A DNA stretch of 6,069 nt, from contig PLNZ01000082.1 of the NCBI GenBank assembly GCA_003142915.1, positions 11,468 to 17,536 of the forward strand. The letters are read 5' to 3'. The translations under genes were made by a program, and so were the position numbers. The stretch's first letter is position 1; every line of letters begins with the position of its first letter. A model generated the notes under the pieces. The model made no database searches, was not told where the DNA came from, and worked only from the letters and a program-made list of their open reading frames with translations. This document shows, piece by piece, positions 1 to 4,627 of the stretch. Source of the DNA: Ignavibacteriales bacterium. Lineage in GTDB: Bacteria > Bacteroidota > Ignavibacteria > Ignavibacteriales > Ignavibacteriaceae.

Positions 1-46
1 AAAAAAATATTTTTTGCATTTGTAAGCTACTTTTCGTTTAATTACA

Positions 47-52
47 TATAAT
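47..52 (+). promoter_or_regulatory. Candidate -10 box upstream of tyrS
   Basis: A perfect TATAAT lies 38 bases before the tyrS start codon. No good -35 element sits at the usual 16-18 base spacing: the TTGTAA at 20-25 is 21 bases away. In sequence this AT-rich a lone TATAAT can occur by chance, so this is a suggestion only. An overlapping TATAAA at 54-59 is an alternative. Confidence 0.35.
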
Positions 53-89
53 TTATAAATAGATAAATGACAGAAATTTGTAGAGGATA

Positions 90-1316
90 ATGGCTAAACT
101 GAATTTTCCCCCAATAAACGAACAAATGGACCTAATTAAACGGGGTGTCTTTGAAATTATTCCTGAAGAAGAACTTGTTCGGAAACTTGATAAATCATTA
201 AAAGAGAATAAACCGTTAAATATAAAACTCGGCTGCGATCCAAGCCGTCCGGATTTGCACATCGGACATTCGGTTGTATTGAGAAAGCTTGCGCAATTCC
301 AGTCTCTTGGTCACCAGGCAATTTTAATTATCGGCGATTTTACCGGTATGATCGGTGATCCTTCCGGTAGAAATGTGACACGTCCTGCTCTTTCTCTTGA
401 AGAGACGCAGGTAAACGGTCAATCGTACTTTGAACAAGCTTCAAAAATTATTGACCCTCAAAAGACTAAAATAGTATACAACTCAGAATGGCTTAGCAAA
501 ATGAGTTTTGAAGATGTAATTAAATTGTCTTCAAAATATACTGTTGCCAGAATGATTGAGCGGGATGATTTTACAAAAAGATTCAAAGCCGGCGAACCAA
601 TAAATATACATGAATTCCTCTACCCGCTTGCACAAGCAATGGATTCGGTAGCCATTAAAAGCGATGTTGAGCTTGGCGGCACTGACCAAAAGTTTAATCT
701 GCTGGTAGGACGCGATATACAAAGAGAATTTGGATTAGAACCTCAAATTATTTTAACTATGCCGCTTATTATCGGCACAGACGGTATAGAAAAGATGAGT
801 AAATCATATAACAATTATATCGGAATTTCTGATCCGCCAAATGAAATTTACGGTAAAACTTTATCAATTCCGGATTCGCTTATTTATAATTATTATGAAC
901 TTGCCACAAACATTCCTAATGAAAAATTAAAGAATATTAAATTACAACTCGATAATCAAAGTGTAAATCCAAGAGATTTAAAAAGAGATTTGGCACTTTT
1001 GCTGACAGGAATGTATTATAATCCTGAGACTGCTAAGAAAGCACAAGAAGAATTCGATAAAATTTTTATTAAAAAAGAAATTCCTGATGAAATCCCTGAA
1101 TTTCGGATCAACGACAATATTTCAGAACTGGGAATTTTAGATTTAATTGTAAAAGTAAATTGCGCCGCATCAAAGGGAGAAGCCAGAAGATTGGTAACTC
1201 AGGGCGGTGTAACGATAAACGGAAATAAAATTGAAGATATAGCCGCCGTAATAAATCTTAATAAAGAATCTATCTTAAAGGTTGGAAAAAGAAAATTCGT
1301 TAAAATTATTAAATAA
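90..1316 (+). CDS. tyrS: Tyrosyl-tRNA synthetase (TyrRS, KMSKS type)
   Basis: This cytoplasmic class I aminoacyl-tRNA synthetase charges tRNA-Tyr with tyrosine using ATP. The 408-residue protein has the full family layout. A Rossmann catalytic domain carries the HIGH signature at residues 57-60 (in PDLHIGHS), GGTDQ at 196-200 in the tyrosine/ATP pocket, and KMSKS at 235-239. A linker leads to a C-terminal S4 RNA-binding domain at roughly 343-405 (SKGEARRLV, GGVTINGNKI). The second signature reads KMSKS rather than the KFGKS/KFGKT form of the E. coli and Geobacillus enzymes, which places it in the TyrZ-like bacterial subgroup. Length is normal and the frame is intact. The ATG at 90 gives a natural N-terminus and is preceded by AGAGGA at 82-87, rather close to the start. 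The pseudogene's ribosome binding site begins 6 bases after the stop, so the two were probably co-transcribed. Confidence 0.97.
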   Translation: MAKLNFPPINEQMDLIKRGVFEIIPEEELVRKLDKSLKENKPLNIKLGCDPSRPDLHIGHSVVLRKLAQFQSLGHQAILIIGDFTGMIGDPSGRNVTRPALSLEETQVNGQSYFEQASKIIDPQKTKIVYNSEWLSKMSFEDVIKLSSKYTVARMIERDDFTKRFKAGEPINIHEFLYPLAQAMDSVAIKSDVELGGTDQKFNLLVGRDIQREFGLEPQIILTMPLIIGTDGIEKMSKSYNNYIGISDPPNEIYGKTLSIPDSLIYNYYELATNIPNEKLKNIKLQLDNQSVNPRDLKRDLALLLTGMYYNPETAKKAQEEFDKIFIKKEIPDEIPEFRINDNISELGILDLIVKVNCAASKGEARRLVTQGGVTINGNKIEDIAAVINLNKESILKVGKRKFVKIIK

Positions 1317-1322
1317 TATAAG

Positions 1323-1330
1323 AAGGAGAT
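1323..1330 (+). promoter_or_regulatory. Ribosome binding site for the TTG start of the arginine decarboxylase remnant
   Basis: AAGGAGAT is a strong Shine-Dalgarno sequence ending 6 bases before the TTG at 1337. It supports TTG as the original start. The nearby ATG at 1341 is in another frame and gives only an 11-residue peptide. The translation start of this gene therefore still looks intact although its body is broken. Confidence 0.7.
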
Positions 1331-1336
1331 GATAAT

Positions 1337-1598
1337 TTGTATGTACCATCAAAAATATTTTTTACTAAAGGTGTAGGAAGAGATAAAGAATACCTTGCTT
1401 CATTTGAATTAGCTTTAAGAAGCGCCGGCATTGAAATATGCAGCCTGGTAACCGTAAGCAGTATATTTCCGGGTAATTGCAAAGGATTGCAAAAGAAGAA
1501 AGTGTAAAATAATTAACATCCGGACAAATTACTTTTTGTGTAATGGCACGAAATTCAACAAACGAACTAAACCAAGTCTTTCAATAGTTGACTTACCT
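1337..1598 (+). pseudogene. pdaD: Pyruvoyl-dependent arginine decarboxylase, broken by frameshifts and stops
   Basis: The intact family (about 160-190 residues) decarboxylates arginine to agmatine using a pyruvoyl group made by self-cleavage at a Ser-Ser pair. From the TTG, 56 codons are open to a TAA at 1505-1507. They read like the bacterial family N-terminus: MYVPSKIFFTKGVG, then SFELALRSAGIE, then LVTVSSIFPGNCK, with the cleavage-site serines at residues 41-42. After Lys49 the match moves to another frame from 1486 (IAKEESVK), consistent with loss of one base near 1484. It meets a TAA at 1510-1512, then continues in that same frame as SGQITFCVMARNSTNELNQ up to about 1575. A further shift gives SLSIVDLP at 1575-1598, resembling the family's SASIGLALP segment. 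Beyond that the gene is not clearly recognisable. There is thus at least one in-frame stop and two frameshifts. The assignment rests on recalled family sequence, not a search. The 56-residue N-terminal fragment could still be translated, but it lacks most of the enzyme. Confidence 0.88.
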
Positions 1599-2243
1599 TA
1601 GCACTTTTTAAATCTTCAACATCGTTTCAATCCTATTAAAACAATATTCCGCACAATTCGGTGAATTATTATTTTGCGGAACAAACGGGCTTTTCCGCAC
1701 CAGAATAAAAGAGATCTTCTGTTAAAATGGAAGAGTTTTGCCGAAGCCTCACAGGAAATCTTAAAATATTATTTGAAGAAATAAAAACTATTGTTAAGTA
1801 ACACTTAGATGATACTTTAATTATACTTTATCTTATCTAGAACTAGTGTCAATGAAATCATACTCATGATTAATTTACAAATGAGATAAGCATAAACGTT
1901 AACAAATTGATGATTTCTAAATTAATAAATACCCATGCAGCAGCCCTATTGAAATGTTGTACATAGAACTTCATAGAAATGCCTATAGAATTAGGTCAAG
2001 TATCTCAATAATAAAAACCCCGTAAATAATAGGAATAATGTTAATAAGCAGCAGGCAGGTCGAAAATAAGAAGTTAAATAGTAACAAAAGCCCTTAGAGT
2101 AGTGAAAGAATCGGATATGCCCGGTGTAAGTGCAAAGCAAACCTGGCGGCCATATTATCTTTATTATGGGCATATTTATAGTGTTATTAGCACTGACATT
2201 TTTAATGACGTACTATATATATAAATAATTTTCTCATCAATTG
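1599..2243. other. Gene-poor gap, probably degenerate coding sequence
   Basis: No intact gene is visible on either strand. The first part may hold the eroded end of the arginine decarboxylase: a frame near 1678-1725 reads GTNGLFRTRIKEIFC then stop, loosely like the family's C-terminal GLWTTVIAAAVF. That match is weak. A different frame is open from 1665 to the TAA at 1782-1784 and ends LLKWKSFAEASQEILKYYLKK. It looks amphipathic and protein-like but I cannot assign it. From about 1790 to 2120 stops are frequent in all frames. There is a small inverted repeat AATCAT/ATGATT at 1856-1861 and 1866-1871, and CTAGAACTAG at 1837-1846. Neither is followed by a T-run, so neither looks like a terminator. 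Confidence 0.5.
2130..2228 (+). other. Short hydrophobic open frame, possible membrane-peptide remnant
   Basis: A frame starting at a GTG encodes 32 residues. About 20 consecutive hydrophobic residues (IIFIMGIFIVLLALTFLM) are followed by TYYIYK and a stop, which looks like one transmembrane helix with a polar tail. There is no convincing ribosome binding site before the GTG at 2130. An ATG at 2117 in another frame gives a non-hydrophobic 36-residue reading across the same DNA. I do not recognise it. It could be a small membrane protein, the end of a decayed larger one, or chance in T-rich DNA. Confidence 0.2.
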
Positions 2244-2272
2244 TTGACAATAAATAAATTTATTATTAGTTT
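2244..2272 (+). promoter_or_regulatory. Candidate promoter of the XRE-cupin gene, with a palindrome in its spacer
   Basis: A perfect -35 TTGACA at 2244-2249 is followed after 17 bases by TAGTTT at 2267-2272, a poor -10. The spacer contains a perfect 12-base palindrome, AATAAATTTATT, at 2253-2264. A palindrome between -35 and -10 is a usual place for a repressor site, so self-repression by the downstream regulator is possible. A/T-only palindromes are common in such DNA, so the operator is inference. Confidence 0.4.
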
Positions 2273-2315
2273 TACTTAAGTAAATATTAAGCAATGCTTG
2301 ATATAGAACGGAAAT

Positions 2316-2852
2316 ATGGATATAGGAAAACGAATAAAAGAACTTAGATTGTCCAACCAATTAACACAAGATGAATTGGCTGCAAGGTCCGACCTTTCAG
2401 CAGCATTTATTTCCTTGCTGGAGAGTAATAAAAGCTCTGTATCAATTGAATATTTAATAAAAGTTCTTACAGTCTTTGGTGAAAATCTGAGCGATTTTTT
2501 TTCATCGGACGATAAGAAGGCGTACGTCTTTGGAAAAAAAGACAGAGTTGAGATAAAAGACCAGGGAATTACTAAGTTTGAGCTTCTTATCCCTACATCT
2601 ACAACCATGGCAATGGAGCCTTCTAAACTTTTAATAGCGCCAAAACAAAAAGTGGGACCAATTAAACCTCACAGCGGTGAGGTAATAGGTTATATACTTA
2701 AGGGTAGGGTTTTAATAAGTCTGGGCAAAAGAAAAAAAATTGCAAAAGCAGGAAGCTGCTTCCAGTATAAAACGGATCAAGAACATTCATTCGAAAATGT
2801 AGGTAAATCTATGGCGGAAATACTACTAATCACTTGGCCACCGCAATTTTAA
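2316..2852 (+). CDS. XRE-family regulator with C-terminal cupin sensor domain
   Basis: The 178-residue protein has two domains. Residues 1 to about 62 form an XRE/Cro-type helix-turn-helix (IGKRIKELRLSNQLTQDELA, then SAAFISLLES as the recognition helix). A variable linker is followed by a small cupin barrel at about 100-176, with KPHSGEVIGYILKGRV and a later HSFEN. Possible ligand- or metal-facing residues are His119, Glu122 and His157. The family (PuuR-like and related regulators) usually binds operator DNA and senses a small molecule in the cupin pocket. Several members control polyamine or amino-acid genes. Its position directly before an ornithine decarboxylase suggests a polyamine or ornithine signal, but the ligand cannot be read from the sequence. 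The ATG at 2316 gives a family-typical N-terminus, although the upstream ribosome site (ACGGA) is weak and close. Whether it represses or activates is unknown. Confidence 0.9.
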   Translation: MDIGKRIKELRLSNQLTQDELAARSDLSAAFISLLESNKSSVSIEYLIKVLTVFGENLSDFFSSDDKKAYVFGKKDRVEIKDQGITKFELLIPTSTTMAMEPSKLLIAPKQKVGPIKPHSGEVIGYILKGRVLISLGKRKKIAKAGSCFQYKTDQEHSFENVGKSMAEILLITWPPQF

Positions 2853-2860
2853 CAGCGATA

Positions 2861-2883
2861 TAAATAAGAGGTAAATTTATTTA
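2861..2883 (+). promoter_or_regulatory. Inverted repeat before the ornithine decarboxylase gene, candidate operator
   Basis: TAAATAA at 2861-2867 and TTATTTA at 2877-2883 are perfect inverted copies separated by 9 bases. The site shares TAAATAA and AAATTTATT with the palindrome upstream of the XRE-cupin gene (2251-2266), where the two halves are merged. It lies in the 63-base gap between the regulator and the decarboxylase. It could be a second binding site of the regulator or a weak RNA hairpin. The all-A/T arms make chance a serious alternative. Confidence 0.3.
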
Positions 2884-2915
2884 ATAGAAAAATGCCATAA
2901 AGTGAGGTAAAGAAA

Positions 2916-4163
2916 ATGAAAAAAAACATTATTCCCTTGGAGTCTGGATTAGTAACCAATGCACTTGAGCAGCCGGTCATTAACTTTTCACAAGCAGAGC
3001 TCCTTTCGCGAACATATCCAACTCCTTTCCTGGTATTATCGCCGTTGCGAATAATTAAGAGTATTAATACTTTGAGGGAAAATCTGCCCGGAGTTAAGAT
3101 TTTCTATGCAATGAAATCAAATCCGAATCCGGCGATATTACAAATAATAAAAAATCTTGTTGACGGCATAGACGTTGCTTCATTCGGCGAAAGTTCTGTA
3201 TGCCGGGAAGTCGGCATTTCTTCAGATAATATCATACACACAAACCCTGTAAAAAAAGAAACCGATTTAGAAAGTTCAGTAAAGCAGGGCATCAATTGGT
3301 TTGTTCTTGATAATATGGAAGAAATAAAAAAAATAAAAAGATTAGCTCCAAACGCAAATCTCCTGCTTAGGATAGCAATAACTAATCCGCATTGTATAGT
3401 AAACCTGTCGGCTAAATTTGGGGCTCAAGAGCAGGAAGTACTACCCATACTTAAAAAGGCCAGGGCTGAAGGATTAAATGTACGGGGTATTTCGTTCCAT
3501 GTGGGTTCGCAGTGTACTGAACCGGAAATATATTACAGCGCAGTTAAATATGCCAGAAAGATTTTTGATGAAGCTATTTCTGCAGGCTTTATATTTGATA
3601 CACTTGATGTCGGCGGAGGATTTCCAATTTCATACAGAGATAATCTGCCGGAATTATCTGTATACTGCACTGTGCTTAGAAACGCCTTAAAAGAATTTTT
3701 CCCCAATGATCTAAATGTTTTAATGGAGCCGGGCAGATGTATTTCCGGAGGATGTATATCTCTTGTAACCAAAGTTATCGGCCGTACTATACGCAATGGA
3801 GTTACCTGGTATTATATTGATGACGGAGTATACGGCGCTTTTTCAGGAAAATTGTTTGACAAGTGTGATTATAGATTAGTTTCGAATCGGTCCGGTTCTG
3901 TAGAAGAGTGTGTTGTAGCCGGTCCGACCTGTGATTCGATTGATATTGTTGCGCACGATCAGAAACTTCCCAAACTTTCGGCTGGTGATTTGATCTTAGT
4001 CCCCGGTATGGGGGCCTATACAATTGCAAGCGCTACATCTTTTAATGGTTTTGCACCTCCAAGAACAATTGTTCTTCACAAAGAAAACCAAATCAGAGAA
4101 GAAAAATCAGGCAAAGAAATCATTAGTAAACGCCAAAACCGTTATGCAGTTGTTGAGATGTAA
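2916..4163 (+). CDS. Fold-III PLP-dependent ornithine (or lysine/ornithine) decarboxylase
   Basis: This enzyme removes CO2 from ornithine to make putrescine, probably in the cytoplasm as a head-to-tail dimer. The 415-residue protein has the alanine-racemase-like barrel followed by a beta-sandwich domain. Family residues are all in place: the PLP lysine Lys67 in FYAMKSN, His195 in HVGSQ, the phosphate-binding glycines in DVGGGFP (231-237), Glu271 in EPGR, Asp303 in DDGVYG, Cys339-Asp340 in GPTCDSID, and Tyr368 in GMGAYT. The Cys-Asp pair is typical of ornithine/lysine decarboxylases; diaminopimelate decarboxylase has Cys-Glu there. This argues against lysA. Ornithine is favoured over lysine because homospermidine synthase, which uses putrescine, follows, but some relatives accept both. 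About 30 residues precede the usual domain start. The ATG at 2916 has TGAGGT at 2903-2908, 7 bases upstream. The last 25-30 residues are basic and polar and lie beyond the conserved fold. The E. coli SpeC enzyme belongs to a different fold, so I give no symbol. Confidence 0.93.
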   Translation: MKKNIIPLESGLVTNALEQPVINFSQAELLSRTYPTPFLVLSPLRIIKSINTLRENLPGVKIFYAMKSNPNPAILQIIKNLVDGIDVASFGESSVCREVGISSDNIIHTNPVKKETDLESSVKQGINWFVLDNMEEIKKIKRLAPNANLLLRIAITNPHCIVNLSAKFGAQEQEVLPILKKARAEGLNVRGISFHVGSQCTEPEIYYSAVKYARKIFDEAISAGFIFDTLDVGGGFPISYRDNLPELSVYCTVLRNALKEFFPNDLNVLMEPGRCISGGCISLVTKVIGRTIRNGVTWYYIDDGVYGAFSGKLFDKCDYRLVSNRSGSVEECVVAGPTCDSIDIVAHDQKLPKLSAGDLILVPGMGAYTIASATSFNGFAPPRTIVLHKENQIREEKSGKEIISKRQNRYAVVEM

Positions 4164-4542
4164 TACTGAATACATATAGAAGAAAGATATAACGGGTTCA
4201 GCGAATATTTTATAGTATTATGTTGATGTAAATCAGAAGATTCACAGGAGAACACAAATCTGTGTACTTTGAAAACAACCGGAGTTGTATATTTATGTAT
4301 TATTGAAATATCAATTCCCTGTGTTTATAAAAAGACACTAAAAATATCTACTTAAGCTGCCTTGTTTATATGCTCTCTTTGAATAGAAGGAAGAGCTTAT
4401 TATTAATCAAGTTTGAGTGAAATTAAGAATGATATTTAACATCAGCTTAAAAAGAAGCCGAGTATTAAACCGGATGGAATTTGATTGAAAATTAACGGCC
4501 AGGTTTATTACACAAAATGTTTTATTAAAAACAGCATTACTT

Positions 4543-4548
4543 TATAAT
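4543..4548 (+). promoter_or_regulatory. Candidate -10 box for homospermidine synthase
   Basis: A perfect TATAAT lies 79 bases before the TTG start at 4628. The -35 region at 17-base spacing (TTTTAT at 4520-4525) is poor. If it is real, the gene has its own promoter and a leader of about 70 bases rather than depending on read-through from the decarboxylase. Confidence 0.35.
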
Positions 4549-4612
4549 TGGTTATAGCTGTAAGGGAAATCATAAATTAGAAAATAGAGCATTCACTATA
4601 AGTGCTGCTGAA

Positions 4613-4619
4613 AAGGAGG
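4613..4619 (+). promoter_or_regulatory. Ribosome binding site that fixes the TTG start of homospermidine synthase
   Basis: AAGGAGG is a near-perfect Shine-Dalgarno sequence ending 8 bases before the TTG at 4628. No ATG or GTG in this frame lies nearby; the first in-frame ATG is codon 35, past the dinucleotide-binding motif. The site therefore decides the start. Confidence 0.8.
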
Positions 4620-4627
4620 ACCCAGAA

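Larger units (their letters stand above)
4164..4627. other. 464-base gap between decarboxylase and homospermidine synthase
   Basis: I find no intact gene here. All + strand frames are broken by stops. The longest suggestive stretch is a frame around 4226-4345 containing LKTTGVVYLCIIEISIP, which I cannot assign. The gap could be a decayed gene or simply a long leader. A small hairpin CACAG/CTGTG (about 4242-4263) has no T-run after it. The last 80 bases probably hold the promoter and leader of the next gene. Confidence 0.5.

Noticed and set aside
1..15. A/T palindrome at the left edge, possible terminator tail
   Set aside because: It has no GC stem and the upstream gene is outside the window, so a terminator cannot be supported.
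1341..1376. ATG start just after the strong ribosome site behind tyrS
   Set aside because: It gives only 11 codons in the wrong frame. The TTG at 1337 gives the family N-terminus.
1837..1871. CTAGAACTAG and the following inverted repeat as a possible insertion-sequence end
   Set aside because: No matching inverted copy, target duplication or transposase fragment is visible in the window.
1963..1990. Three ATAGAA copies spaced 10 and 12 bases apart
   Set aside because: The unit is too short, the spacing irregular and the copies too few for a repeat array. Chance in AT-rich DNA explains it.
1991..2173. Minus-strand frame of 60 residues with hydrophobic stretches
   Set aside because: No ribosome site precedes its start, there is no recognisable family, and it overlaps the + strand hydrophobic fragment. 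Its composition follows from T/A-rich DNA.
2276..2608. Minus-strand frame of 110 residues
   Set aside because: It lies almost entirely opposite the well-supported XRE-cupin gene and has no domain signature.
3478..4029. Overlapping open frames on both strands within the decarboxylase
   Set aside because: They are other-frame readings of conserved catalytic regions of an intact enzyme gene and lack ribosome sites or family motifs.
2916..4163. Diaminopimelate decarboxylase (lysA) as the identity of the decarboxylase
   Set aside because: The active-site GPTCDSID with Cys-Asp fits ornithine/lysine decarboxylases rather than the Cys-Glu of LysA, and the neighbours are polyamine genes.
4242..4263. 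Hairpin CACAG/CTGTG after the decarboxylase as a terminator
   Set aside because: The stem is only 5 pairs with a 12-base loop, and no T-run follows.
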